A stretch of 64,000 bases of DNA from Chryseobacterium sp. IHB B 17019 (GTDB lineage Bacteria > Bacteroidota > Bacteroidia > Flavobacteriales > Weeksellaceae): NCBI RefSeq assembly GCF_001456155.1, contig NZ_CP013293.1:3162001-3226000 (forward strand), given 5' to 3'. The translations under genes and the position numbers were made by a program. Below the pieces are notes generated by a model. The model had not been told where the DNA came from. It did not search any database and saw nothing but the letters and a program-made list of their open reading frames with translations. This document shows, in pieces, positions 8,411-17,206 of the stretch. The number at the start of each line of letters is the position of its first letter. Within the stretch, counting starts at the first letter, position 1.

Positions 8411-8878
8411 TTAATTGGCTTCCGGAGTTGCCGTGTTCATTGGCTTCTTCATCATTTTACCACCTTTCATACCTCTCTCTTTCATCGCCATTTTTCTTTG
8501 CTCCATTTTAGCTTTTCTACCTGCCTGCCATTTATCATACTGCTCAGGAGTCAGGATTTGTTTCATATCTGCATCCATCTGGGCCCTTTTAGCCTTCATT
8601 TGTTCCATTCTGGCCTGTCTCTGATCTTTATTTTTATCAAACTCAGCTTTCATTTCAGATTTTTTTCTTTCCTGAAGTGTTTTGATTTTTTCTACCTGAC
8701 CTTGGTTAAGGTTTAAATCTTTTTGCATCTGAGCCAAATGTTCCTGTTCTCTCTGTTGGAATTTTTGTTGCATTTCTGCTCTTCTTGCTTCTTTTTCCTG
8801 TGGAGTTGGAGTTGTCTGTTGTGCCATTGCAAAACCTCCCATTCCGATAAATGCTATTGCTAAAACTAATTTTTTCAT
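8411..8878 (-). CDS. Spy/CpxP-like periplasmic protein (DUF4890-like)
   Basis: A 155-aa protein with a cleavable signal peptide (residues 1-19, ending AMA before QQ). The rest is an almost entirely helical, Lys/Glu/Gln/Met-rich chain. The pattern LNLNQGQVEKIKTLQERKK followed later by ILTPEQYDKWQ is the LTxxQ arrangement of Spy/CpxP-type periplasmic chaperones, and family DUF4890 in Bacteroidetes has the same composition. A role in envelope protein quality control is inferred from the family. It lies between the ferritin gene and the repeat-rich secreted protein, each with its own terminator. Confidence 0.7.
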   Translation of the reverse strand: MKKLVLAIAFIGMGGFAMAQQTTPTPQEKEARRAEMQQKFQQREQEHLAQMQKDLNLNQGQVEKIKTLQERKKSEMKAEFDKNKDQRQARMEQMKAKRAQMDADMKQILTPEQYDKWQAGRKAKMEQRKMAMKERGMKGGKMMKKPMNTATPEAN

Positions 8879-9009
8879 CTTTTTAAAAATTTAATTAATT
8901 GTTATACATCTTTTTGATTATTAGTTAAAACTAAAGTTAAAGTCAAATATTCACAAAAAATGTTAAATTTTAATATTAATTTAAAAATCAAACAAAAACA
9001 AAAAAAAGA

Positions 9010-9027
9010 GCAGATCCTAAAATCTGC
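9010..9027 (-). terminator. Terminator after the repeat-rich secreted protein gene
   Basis: Stem GCAGAT/ATCTGC (9010-9015, 9022-9027). On the minus strand it is followed by a long T-rich run, complementary to the A-tract at 8990-9008. Confidence 0.65.
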
Positions 9028-9058
9028 CCTCACACCACTTAAATATAATATATGAAAA

Positions 9059-10099
9059 TTAATTTTTCGCAAATCCGTTTCGGAAGCCTCCATTTCCACG
9101 CTTTTCGCCACCGCCATTATTTTGTCTAGGAGCGGAATTCTCATTTCTCTTGAAACCACCTTCCTTTCTGAAACCGCCACCATTATTTTCTCTTTTAGGA
9201 GCGCTTTCTCTTCTCTCTCCACCTCGGAATCCGCCACCATTATTCTCAACTCTTTCCGTACGGAAACCGCCGTTATTTCTTACACCATTATCACTATTTC
9301 CTCTGAAGCCTCCATTACTTCTTACGCCATTATCACTGTTTCCTCTAAAGCCTCCATTATTTCTCACTCCGTTATCATTGCTTCCTCTGAAACCGCCGGA
9401 ATTATTATTTCTATTGTCATTATTACGGAAACCTCCTGAATTATTACCGTCCCGTCCAGGTCCTCTGAAGCCGTTATTCGGTCTGTCACTTCTTCTTACA
9501 ATATTGAAAGTAGGATTATCCATTCTGTGGAATCTTGATCTCTCCACTCTGTAGATATTTATATTTACGTTTCTATAACGCGGCATCGGTCTGCAGATTG
9601 ACGCATAGTGCGTTCTTCTGTAATTCTGGAAATAAACCACCGGGCTGTATCCTCTGTAATAGTTATTCTGGAAGACTACAAAAACTCTCGGTCCCATAAT
9701 TCTCTGCAGCGCGTAGAATCTATCGTAGTACCATCTGTCCGGATTGTATCTGTAAAAATTATTCCAGGTAGAGAAACTTATATACAAATTATTCAGTCTT
9801 AAAATCTGATCTATCTGCCAACGAGACAATCTGTTTTGATTAAAAAACACATTCCAGTTGATACTGACAATACTGTTTCTGTAGTCGTTATAATTGCTTT
9901 GGTAATAATCATTGGGATAATAATCCTGAGGATAATTGTAGTAATAATCATCAGGGAAATAATTCTGGTCGTCCTGATCACTGTAGTAGCCATCATTCTG
10001 ATAATATCCGTCATCATCTCCCCATCCGTCATTTGGATACTGCTGAGCAAACGACAAAGTCGCCAGACTCATAGCAAAACCGATTAATATTTTTTTCAT
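9059..10099 (-). CDS. Secreted low-complexity Gly/Asn/Arg-rich repeat protein
   Basis: A 346-aa protein with a signal peptide (residues 1-18, ending SFA before QQ). It then has an Asp/Tyr/Asn-rich stretch (about 20-70), a more ordinary Trp/Tyr/Arg-rich central part (about 75-205), and a Gly/Asn/Arg-rich tail. The tail holds three copies of a 14-residue unit (NGGFRGNSDNGVRN and variants) plus degenerate relatives. I do not recognise the central part. The composition suggests an exported, probably disordered or surface-adhering protein; RGG-like character in an exported protein should not be taken as RNA binding. Function unknown. Confidence 0.7.
   Translation of the reverse strand: MKKILIGFAMSLATLSFAQQYPNDGWGDDDGYYQNDGYYSDQDDQNYFPDDYYYNYPQDYYPNDYYQSNYNDYRNSIVSINWNVFFNQNRLSRWQIDQILRLNNLYISFSTWNNFYRYNPDRWYYDRFYALQRIMGPRVFVVFQNNYYRGYSPVVYFQNYRRTHYASICRPMPRYRNVNINIYRVERSRFHRMDNPTFNIVRRSDRPNNGFRGPGRDGNNSGGFRNNDNRNNNSGGFRGSNDNGVRNNGGFRGNSDNGVRSNGGFRGNSDNGVRNNGGFRTERVENNGGGFRGGERRESAPKRENNGGGFRKEGGFKRNENSAPRQNNGGGEKRGNGGFRNGFAKN
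9262..9410 (-). repeat. Tandem 42-bp coding repeat in the secreted protein gene
   Basis: Three consecutive 42-bp units (9285-9326, 9327-9368, 9369-9410) encode the 14-residue unit. A partial degenerate unit lies on the low-coordinate side. Units differ by a few, partly synonymous, substitutions. Slippage or recombination could change the copy number. Confidence 0.75.
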
Positions 10100-10168
10100 T
10101 TCTATAGTCGTTAATTGGTTAATATATAGTGGAATATTTCTATTCTATCTTTTTGATGTAAATAAAAA

Positions 10169-10200
10169 AAAGAAGTTAAATCTTTTGATAAAACTTCTTT
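10169..10200 (-). terminator. Terminator after the 4-alpha-glucanotransferase gene
   Basis: Stem AAAGAAGTT/AACTTCTTT (10169-10177, 10192-10200), followed on the minus strand by a T-run complementary to the A-tract at 10161-10171. It lies about 40 bases after the stop. Confidence 0.6.
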
Positions 10201-10238
10201 TAATTTGTCATTAACTAATTGATAACCAAATGTTAAAT

Positions 10239-12890
10239 TTACATTCGCCCGCTATCTTTTACCCAATTTGCTATCTTTTGATTAAAATCTTCCTGTCCTT
10301 TTAGCTTTTCTAATGTCAAATGCATTCTATATCGCCAATAATGAGGAAAAACAGAAGGATCATTAATTCTTTCATTGTCCATTTCAGGATTCATAAGCTC
10401 CTCATCGGTAGCCAAAAACTCCTGAATGGGGAAAATCGCGAGCATCGCATCGCTGTAAAGATGCTGTTTCATAATAATTCCTGAAATATGAGAATCCATT
10501 TCCTCAGGAGATTTTCCGTATTGAACTAATTGTTGGTTAAAATATTTCTGCGTTAAGGCCGGATCTTCTTTCCACCATTGCCTCAATGTGGAACTGTCAT
10601 GTGAAGAAGCCGTAACTACGTTAAGATAACCTGCGTTTTTAGGATTATAAAAAGGAATGTCATCAGAAGGCATTCTTTGAACTTTTAAAGCAACAATCGC
10701 CAATTCATCCATCACCGCCGGCACACAATCCGGAACCATACCCAAATCTTCACCACAAATCAGCATTTTCGTTGCATTGAGCATTACCGGAAGTTTTTCC
10801 ATTGCTTTTTGATACCAAAGATAGTCCTGTCTCCTAAAGAAATAGTCATGGTAAAGGTCATAGATGGATTTCTTTTCCCAATCCGACAAATATTTATACG
10901 AATCTGTATTATAAATATTAAATCTAGGATGATAAACTATCTGCCCGTCTTTCTCTTCAATTAAAAATAAAACGTTCGCACAAAGGGAAATCAATTGTTC
11001 TTCAATCGTACCGCGAGGATTCTTTTTAAAGAAATCAGATAGTTTTCTCTGAGTATTAAATTCTTCTTTAAATGAATACATTCCATCTTCATTACTATCA
11101 ATAAACTCAAGAGCCTTTTCTTTATCTTCTCCAAAATAATTCCAAAGGATCTGCTCATTGATAAAAGGCTTGCAATACCTGTCAAAATTAAACGGAATAT
11201 GCCATGCATTAAATTCCTCCAAAGTAATGGGAACGGCAGGATAAAAGTAACCCAAAATCCCTTGTGTAGCGGAAATAGGCATCCTCCAGATTCTGAAAAA
11301 GCCTAAAATATGATCAATTCTCATAGCATCAAAATACTGTTCTAATGCTTTAAATCTGTTTTTCCACCATTTGAAATCATCTGCCTTCATGGCATCCCAA
11401 TTATAAGTCGGGAATTCCCAGTTTTGACCAAGTTCCGTAAAGTGATCCGGAGGTGCTCCTGCCTGGAAATCCATCCCGAATAGTTCAGGTTCCGTCCATG
11501 CTTCCACCGAATGTCTGTAAATACCGATTGGCAAGTCTCCTTTTACAGAAACTCCCAAACTATGGGTATAATCTATCGCATCCTTCAATTGCTTATGAAG
11601 CTGGAACTGAACCCAGGCGTGGAGCATTGAGGCATCGTAATCTTTACTTTTCGCAGTAAAAAATTGCGAAATTTTGCCTGCAATATATTTTTTGTGCGTT
11701 TTCCATTCATTGAAATTCGGTGTTTTGTATTTGTCCCTCAACACGCAGAATGCAGCGTAAGGAATCAGCCAGGACTCATTGTCTTTTATGAATTTTTTGA
11801 AACTTCTATCTTTATAAATCTGGTCTTTACTCGCATTAAAAACAGCTTTCAAATACTTCCATTTTGAGGAAATTACTTTCTCATAATCGATAAGCTCTAA
11901 AACATTTAATGCTGCTTTTTCACTTTTATATTCTTCAACTAAATCTTTCGGTAATTCAAAATCAAGGTTTTCCAGAGAAATATACTTAGGATGCAGGGCA
12001 TAAATGGAAACGGCAGCATAAGGATAAGAATCCGTCCAGCTATAATTCGCTGTCGTATCATTGATCGGTAAAATCTGGATAATTCCAAGATTAGTTTCCT
12101 GAGCCCAATCCGCCAGTTTTTTCATATCAGAAAATTCCCCTACCCCGAAACCGTCTTCAGTTCGTAATGAAAAAATCGGAACTGCAACTCCTGCATCGTG
12201 ATACAGCTGATACAGCTTGAATTTAAAATAATGATTCGAAACTACATGTAAAACATCCTTCATCTGATTCGGGACAGTGAATCTGTTTTCACCCGTTTCC
12301 ACATCAATGACTTTGCCTTTTTCCTTGTCATAAAGACAATATTTAAACTGAATATATTCATTTTCAGGAATTTCAACAGATGCCTCCCAAATTCCGATTT
12401 CCGTTTGTGACAGATGAATTGCTTTGTCATAATCCCAATTTCCCAACGAAGCCGTACTCCCGATTACTACAATCTTCCAGTTCGGGTTGTAAATCGGCGC
12501 TTCAATTCTGAATAAATGGGTGTGTTTTTTCAACACTGAAACTTTTTCAGGAGAAAACTGGTTCAGCTTATTGTAAAGAATTTTGTTATTTAAGTAATTT
12601 TCAGGAAAATTTTTATTGTTCCATTCATCAAAAATCATGAATTCCTTATAGTTGTGAGGAAAATTGAGGTGATGTGAAACAAATTCTTCGCGCAGAATAT
12701 TTCCCCTGTCGTCCACAAGCTGATACTTATAAGAAATAGATTTTGAAAAATAATCTACCTCACATTTCCACAAGCCATTTTCTGCATAAAACATGATATG
12801 GCTTTGTAATACAGCTCCTTCTCCATCGATAACCAGCAACAACTTCTCTCCTGCTTTTGCACTGTAACCTACATTAAAATAAAGCTTCAT
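10239..12890 (-). CDS. malQ: 4-alpha-glucanotransferase with N-terminal CBM20 domains
   Basis: An 883-aa GH77 amylomaltase/disproportionating enzyme that transfers alpha-1,4-glucan segments between maltodextrins in the cytoplasm. Two starch-binding CBM20-like domains precede the catalytic part: a degenerate one (about 1-105) and a clearer one (about 125-215, IVVIGSTASLGNWDYDKA). Catalytic GH77 motifs are visible: MRIDHILGFFR with the nucleophile Asp, ICGEDLGMVP with the acid/base Glu, and SSHDSSTLRQWW. This CBM20-CBM20-GH77 layout resembles the plant DPE2 type and is known in Bacteroidetes. It is monocistronic, with no glycogen genes adjacent. Confidence 0.93.
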   Translation of the reverse strand: MKLYFNVGYSAKAGEKLLLVIDGEGAVLQSHIMFYAENGLWKCEVDYFSKSISYKYQLVDDRGNILREEFVSHHLNFPHNYKEFMIFDEWNNKNFPENYLNNKILYNKLNQFSPEKVSVLKKHTHLFRIEAPIYNPNWKIVVIGSTASLGNWDYDKAIHLSQTEIGIWEASVEIPENEYIQFKYCLYDKEKGKVIDVETGENRFTVPNQMKDVLHVVSNHYFKFKLYQLYHDAGVAVPIFSLRTEDGFGVGEFSDMKKLADWAQETNLGIIQILPINDTTANYSWTDSYPYAAVSIYALHPKYISLENLDFELPKDLVEEYKSEKAALNVLELIDYEKVISSKWKYLKAVFNASKDQIYKDRSFKKFIKDNESWLIPYAAFCVLRDKYKTPNFNEWKTHKKYIAGKISQFFTAKSKDYDASMLHAWVQFQLHKQLKDAIDYTHSLGVSVKGDLPIGIYRHSVEAWTEPELFGMDFQAGAPPDHFTELGQNWEFPTYNWDAMKADDFKWWKNRFKALEQYFDAMRIDHILGFFRIWRMPISATQGILGYFYPAVPITLEEFNAWHIPFNFDRYCKPFINEQILWNYFGEDKEKALEFIDSNEDGMYSFKEEFNTQRKLSDFFKKNPRGTIEEQLISLCANVLFLIEEKDGQIVYHPRFNIYNTDSYKYLSDWEKKSIYDLYHDYFFRRQDYLWYQKAMEKLPVMLNATKMLICGEDLGMVPDCVPAVMDELAIVALKVQRMPSDDIPFYNPKNAGYLNVVTASSHDSSTLRQWWKEDPALTQKYFNQQLVQYGKSPEEMDSHISGIIMKQHLYSDAMLAIFPIQEFLATDEELMNPEMDNERINDPSVFPHYWRYRMHLTLEKLKGQEDFNQKIANWVKDSGRM

Positions 12891-12962
12891 TTACATTTTT
12901 TTATAAAAATACATTTTAATCTCGAAAAACAAAACTTATCGAATATCAAATATTCATTAAAA

Positions 12963-12990
12963 AAACCTTCTCAAATACTCGAAAAGGTTT
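12963..12990 (-). terminator. Terminator after the T9SS cargo gene
   Basis: Stem AAACCTT/AAGGTTT (12963-12969, 12984-12990) about 24 bases after the leftward stop codon, followed on the minus strand by a T-run. Confidence 0.6.
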
Positions 12991-13013
12991 AGATTTTAAA
13001 CAAAGTTAAAAGA

Positions 13014-14177
13014 TTATTCCGTTACCAGAATTTTCTTGTTTAATAATATTTTTCCTGATTCATCGGTAATGCTCACCAGGTAAGCTCCAGTCACCAGATT
13101 TTTAAGGTAAACCTGCTGATTCAAAGAGCCTTCTTTTACAGATAAATTCTGTGTCATCACGTTTTTACCTGATAAGTCAAAAACATTGAATTTAATATTT
13201 CCTTTTACTGTTTTATCGTTAACATTGATATTGATAAATTGTTCATCAACTCTTGTTGGATAAATATCAAGATTAGCAAAAACGTTGTTGGAAACAGCCT
13301 TATCATTCGCGAAATATTTACTTGCTAAATCATAAATATGCAAATTTTGTTCGCCTCCAATTTGTTTTGCCTGTAAAGTATTCAAATCAACTTCATACAT
13401 AGGCGCACCTTTTGCACTTGCAATGACTACATTTCCTTTTGCATTCACAGCAGAGCCGTTAACGGAATAATTTTCAGGAATACCGGAAATTTTACCTACA
13501 AATTTCGCTTTTAATTCTTTAGTTGAAATTTTAAAAACATTTCCATACGCAGAAAAAACGTAGAAATTATGGTCTGCATCGGCAATCATGTCTCCACCAA
13601 AACCTGTTTCTATTTTTGTAAAAGAATTTTTCCCGTTTGAAGCATCGTCTTTAATGATCCCAAGATCATTTACAACATATTGATTTCTTTTTTTGCTGAT
13701 TTGTAGAAACTGTGTTCCGGCGTTGTTGATCGCATAAATATTTCCGTCATAGCCTGTTGCCATTCTTGTCATGTGAGAATTGATGTCGCACGAAGTGACT
13801 CTGGCAACAGTATTTTCAACCAAGGTAATGTCTTTTGTTTTTGCATTTAAAACATAAATATTGGAAGAAAACATCGGCATGTACACCAAATTGTTGTTGA
13901 AATCATAGGCTAATGTTGCCATATTAATTGCCTGAGAATTGTTGTATGAACTCTTGTCCTCAGTTACAGAACCATTTCTTGTCTGTGAGAAAACTTTTGC
14001 AGAAAAATCTGATGTGAAAATTTTCTCTCCGGAAGTACCGTTCGTTGCATCAATTGCACGAAAATCATTGAAAATAATACTTGGCGTATCCTTTCCCACA
14101 AGTGCAAAAAAGTCTTGCTGTGCGTTTACATTTGCTCCTGCTAAAAGCAAAAATAAAGGGAATAAAAGTTTTTTCAT
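13014..14177 (-). CDS. T9SS type A sorting domain protein with beta-propeller-like body
   Basis: A 387-aa secreted protein. A signal peptide (residues 1-19, ending VNA before QQD) is followed by repeated strands of the kind seen in beta-propellers (NLVYMPMFSSNIYVLNA, GNIYAINNAGTQFLQI, HNFYVFSAYGNVFKIS). The last 85 residues form a type A sorting domain: DIYPTRV, KFNVFDLSGKNV, VYLKNLVTGAYLVSITDESGK, and a basic end. Such tails direct proteins through the type IX system to the cell surface. The substrate of the propeller is unknown. Monocistronic. Confidence 0.8.
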   Translation of the reverse strand: MKKLLFPLFLLLAGANVNAQQDFFALVGKDTPSIIFNDFRAIDATNGTSGEKIFTSDFSAKVFSQTRNGSVTEDKSSYNNSQAINMATLAYDFNNNLVYMPMFSSNIYVLNAKTKDITLVENTVARVTSCDINSHMTRMATGYDGNIYAINNAGTQFLQISKKRNQYVVNDLGIIKDDASNGKNSFTKIETGFGGDMIADADHNFYVFSAYGNVFKISTKELKAKFVGKISGIPENYSVNGSAVNAKGNVVIASAKGAPMYEVDLNTLQAKQIGGEQNLHIYDLASKYFANDKAVSNNVFANLDIYPTRVDEQFININVNDKTVKGNIKFNVFDLSGKNVMTQNLSVKEGSLNQQVYLKNLVTGAYLVSITDESGKILLNKKILVTE

Positions 14178-14276
14178 ATTATATAAATTTTAGTTTAATC
14201 ATTTTAGTATGACTAAGTTACGTAATTTATAAATTGAATGACAAAAAAATTCCTTTTAATTTTCTTTCAATGTAAT

Positions 14277-14302
14277 GAGATTCTTCCTTCGTCAGAATGA
14301 CA
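14277..14302. repeat. Probable dispersed Bacteroidetes intergenic repeat
   Basis: The segment starts GAGATTCTTCCTTCGTCAGA and ends ATGACA. Read on the other strand (TGTCATTCTGACGAAGGAAG...) it resembles a short element I recall recurring between genes in many Bacteroidetes genomes. Only one copy is in this window, so the assignment rests on memory. Confidence 0.4.
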
Positions 14303-14318
14303 GGGTTATGCATAAAAA

Positions 14319-14343
14319 AACTCCCACAAAAACTGTGAGAGTT
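14319..14343 (-). terminator. Terminator after cysS
   Basis: Ten-base arms AACTCCCACA/TGTGAGAGTT (14319-14328, 14334-14343) with one wobble position and a 5-base loop, followed on the minus strand by seven Ts. Confidence 0.75.
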
Positions 14344-14364
14344 ATATAAAATATTTTTAAAATT

Positions 14365-15831
14365 CTAATTCAAAACATAAGTTGTTCCGTCTCGTCCATC
14401 TTTCAATTCAATGCCTTCTGCAAGGAGTTTGTCTCGAATTTGATCTGAAAGTTCAAAGTTTTTCGATTTTCTTGCCTGGTTTCTTAACTCAATTAAAACT
14501 TTTAAGGTCTGGTCCAGTTTTTCATTGTTATTTTCCTCAATCGTCTGTAATCCCAACACATCAAAAATCAAAGCATTTAAAGTAGATTTTAATTCCTCTA
14601 AATCTTTAGTCGAGATCGTTTCTTTACCATCATTTAAAGCAAAAATATATTTTACGGCTTCAAATAAATGAGCAATTAAAACTGGCGAATTAAAATCATC
14701 CGTTAAAGCATCATAAGCTTTATTCTTCCATTCTTCAAGACTGAAAGCTGATTGTTTTTCATCATTCGGAGTGATTGAGTTTAATACTTTAACAGCTTCC
14801 ATTAATCTGATGAAACCTTTTTCACTGGCAATCATCGCATCATTGGAGATATCCAAAACACTTCTGTAATGCGCCTGCAAAAAGCAGAAACGTACAATCG
14901 ACGGATGGAAAGATTTTTCAAAGAAATCATTTTCACCGGTAACCAACTGCATCGGTAAAATGTAATTCCCTGTTGATTTACTCATCCGTTGAGAATTCAT
15001 TGTCAACATATTAGCATGCATCCAGTAATTTACCGGAGCAGCATCATTGCAAGCTTTTCCCTGGGCAATTTCACATTCGTGGTGTGGGAATTTCAGATCC
15101 ATTCCGCCTCCGTGAATATCAAAAGTTTCACCTAAATATTTAGTACTCATTGCAGTACACTCAAGATGCCATCCCGGGAAACCTTCTCCCCATGGCGAAT
15201 TCCATCTCATGATGTGAGCCGGAGACGCTTTTTTCCAAAGGGCAAAATCCTGTGGGTTTTTCTTTTCACCCTGTCCGTCAAGATCACGCGTGTTTGCAAA
15301 AAGTTCTTCGATATTTCTTTTTGAAAGTTCACCATAATTTAAACCTCTTCTGTTGTATTCCAACACGTCGAAATATACAGAACCATTGCTTTCGTAAGCG
15401 AAACCTTTTTCAATTAACTTTTGGGTTAATTCGATTTGCTCAACGATATGGCCTGTTGCCGTCGGTTCAATATTAGGTGGCAAAAAGTTGAACATTTCCA
15501 GGACTTTATGAAAATCAACCGTATATTTTTGTACGATTTCCATGGGTTCCAGTTTTTCCAAACGTGTTTGCTTTACAAATCGGTCGTTATTAACGTCTCC
15601 ATCGTCGGTAAGATGGCCTGCATCGGTGATATTTCTTACATATCTTACCTTGTAACCCAGATGCATAAGGCTTCTGTAAATGAAGTCGAAGGAAAGGAAA
15701 GTTCTCACATTTCCCAAATGCACATTGCTGTAAACGGTAGGTCCACAAACGTACATTCCAACATTTCCGTCTAAAATTGGTTTAAATATTTCTTTTTCTC
15801 CTGTAAGAGAGTTGTATATTTTTAATTGCAT
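14365..15831 (-). CDS. cysS: Cysteine--tRNA ligase
   Basis: A 488-aa class I aminoacyl-tRNA synthetase that charges tRNA-Cys in the cytoplasm. Visible motifs are [15 protein letters not shown] (zinc Cys plus the HIGH-type HLGN), WHLECTAMS and HHECEIAQ (remaining zinc ligands), and RMSKSTGN (KMSKS loop). The C-terminal helical anticodon-recognition region ends in [15 protein letters not shown]. The length is normal. It is followed by a good terminator and separated from the DinB-like gene by about 170 bases holding an imperfect palindrome. Confidence 0.97.
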   Translation of the reverse strand: MQLKIYNSLTGEKEIFKPILDGNVGMYVCGPTVYSNVHLGNVRTFLSFDFIYRSLMHLGYKVRYVRNITDAGHLTDDGDVNNDRFVKQTRLEKLEPMEIVQKYTVDFHKVLEMFNFLPPNIEPTATGHIVEQIELTQKLIEKGFAYESNGSVYFDVLEYNRRGLNYGELSKRNIEELFANTRDLDGQGEKKNPQDFALWKKASPAHIMRWNSPWGEGFPGWHLECTAMSTKYLGETFDIHGGGMDLKFPHHECEIAQGKACNDAAPVNYWMHANMLTMNSQRMSKSTGNYILPMQLVTGENDFFEKSFHPSIVRFCFLQAHYRSVLDISNDAMIASEKGFIRLMEAVKVLNSITPNDEKQSAFSLEEWKNKAYDALTDDFNSPVLIAHLFEAVKYIFALNDGKETISTKDLEELKSTLNALIFDVLGLQTIEENNNEKLDQTLKVLIELRNQARKSKNFELSDQIRDKLLAEGIELKDGRDGTTYVLN

Positions 15832-15908
15832 TGATTTTTTATTAAAAGTTTAATGATTTAAATTTTTAATGCAAGCCCGAAGGATATTACATCAAAGTCC
15901 AGTGTACA

Positions 15909-15975
15909 AGACAAAATCTTTTACCAACAACATTCCTGGCAACAACAAATAATGGTTGTTACAAAAATCTTGTCT
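15909..15975. repeat. Imperfect 25-bp palindrome between cysS and the DinB-like gene
   Basis: The left arm 15909-15934 (AGACAAAATC...AACATT) and right arm 15951-15975 (AATGGTTGTT...CTTGTCT) are reverse complementary apart from a few mismatches and small gaps, with a 16-base loop. No long T-run adjoins it. It could be a folded RNA leader, a weak terminator for the DinB-like gene, or a remnant element. Confidence 0.4.
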
Positions 15976-16000
15976 GAAACTTTTTTAAATTTTATCATTA

Positions 16001-16432
16001 TTAAATAGCTTTTAAATGATGTCGCAAATGATCAATATAATCATTGATAATAAATTCTAATGTGAAAATCTGAGGTTCGGTTTTTGTCATGTCACAGGTT
16101 CTCGTCAAAGCTTCATCAGGAATATTTTCCACAACATTCACAATCTGAAAATTCAAAAACTTCCAAAGATTAATGATATCAGAAGTCGGAATATTCTGAT
16201 AATTCTGAGCTTTTACCCAAAAATCCTGATCATAGACTATATTCTCATTTTCTTTATATTGAGTGATCACAAACCTCCTGATATTGGACAAAGCACTATC
16301 ACAAAGGTGACCTAAAACTTCTTTTTTAGACCACTTTTCGGGGGAAATTTTATATGACCAGTCTTCTTCGTAGATTTCTTCAAATCTCAGAAGCTCTTCC
16401 TCAACAATATTTTTAAGAATCTGATAATCCAT
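16001..16432 (-). CDS. DinB superfamily protein
   Basis: A 143-aa four-helix-bundle protein of the DinB/YfiT type. The conserved histidines that form the metal site are visible as GHLCDSA (near residue 42) and DHLRHHL at the C-terminus. Proteins of this superfamily include thiol transferases and damage-inducible proteins; the reaction of this one is unknown. It starts 11 bases after the folE stop and is therefore likely the second gene of a folE operon. Confidence 0.8.
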   Translation of the reverse strand: MDYQILKNIVEEELLRFEEIYEEDWSYKISPEKWSKKEVLGHLCDSALSNIRRFVITQYKENENIVYDQDFWVKAQNYQNIPTSDIINLWKFLNFQIVNVVENIPDEALTRTCDMTKTEPQIFTLEFIINDYIDHLRHHLKAI

Positions 16433-16443
16433 TTAGTTCAAAT

Positions 16444-17109
16444 TTAGTCCAATTTTGCATGACTTCCTACATAATGTAAAAATTCCTGCCTCGTAATAGG
16501 ATTGGTTTTGAAAATTCCGCTCAGTTCTGCCGTAATGGTGGAACTTGCCGTGTCTTTAATTCCCCTGCAATTAACACAAAGATGCTTCGCGTCAATAATG
16601 CAGGCTACATTCTTGGTCCCCAAAGCTTCTTTCAAAGCATTTACAATCTGCATCGTCAGTCTTTCCTGTACCTGTGGCCTTTTGGCGTAATAATCTACAA
16701 TCCTGTTAATTTTCGAAAGCCCGATAACTTCACCGTTTGAGATATAAGCAACGTGTGCTCTGCCGATGATCGGCAAAAAATGATGTTCACAAAAAGAATA
16801 CACCGTGATGTCTTTTTCCACCAACATCTGGCTGTATTTATATTTATTGGAAAATGTAGAAATTCCCGGCTTATTTTCTGGCAAAAGTCCTCCGAAAATT
16901 TCGTTAACGTACATTTTTGCCACTCTTCTTGGAGAATCTTTCAGAGAATCATCCGTCATATCCATACCCAAAGTATGCATAATTTCCCCGAAAAGCTCCG
17001 TTATTTTTTCTATTTTTTCTTCTGGTGATTTATCAAAAGCATCTTCCCGTACAGGCGTATGTTCTTTTCCAGTGAAAATATCATCGTCGTTATCAGTAAA
17101 ATCAACCAT
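16444..17109 (-). CDS. folE: GTP cyclohydrolase I
   Basis: A 221-aa enzyme that converts GTP to 7,8-dihydroneopterin triphosphate, the first step of tetrahydrofolate synthesis. The zinc ligands are visible in CEHHFLPI and HLCVNCRG. Other family signatures are DDSLKDSPRRVAKMY, GLSKINRIVDYYAKRPQVQERL and TASSTITAELSG. The length is normal for bacterial type I enzymes. The gene heads a probable two-gene unit with the DinB-like gene. A clear TAnnTTTG box lies just upstream. Confidence 0.97.
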   Translation of the reverse strand: MVDFTDNDDDIFTGKEHTPVREDAFDKSPEEKIEKITELFGEIMHTLGMDMTDDSLKDSPRRVAKMYVNEIFGGLLPENKPGISTFSNKYKYSQMLVEKDITVYSFCEHHFLPIIGRAHVAYISNGEVIGLSKINRIVDYYAKRPQVQERLTMQIVNALKEALGTKNVACIIDAKHLCVNCRGIKDTASSTITAELSGIFKTNPITRQEFLHYVGSHAKLD

Positions 17110-17125
17110 TTTTATTTAATTTGCA

Positions 17126-17133
17126 CAAAAATA
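17126..17133 (-). promoter_or_regulatory. -7 promoter box of folE
   Basis: TATTTTTG on the minus strand is a perfect TAnnTTTG -7 element, 16 bases before the folE ATG. I do not see a well-spaced -33 TTTG. Confidence 0.5.
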
Positions 17134-17206
17134 CGGATAAAATCTGTTTCATTAATTTCAAATTAAGCTAAAAAATATTATTTTAAATCCATTCTCATTA
17201 TTAGCC

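Noticed and set aside
9122..9554. Long rightward open frames opposite the repeat-rich secreted protein gene
   Set aside because: They mirror the low-complexity 42-bp repeats of the minus-strand gene, have no recognisable start region or domains, and their translations are Ser/Ile/Pro-rich shadows.
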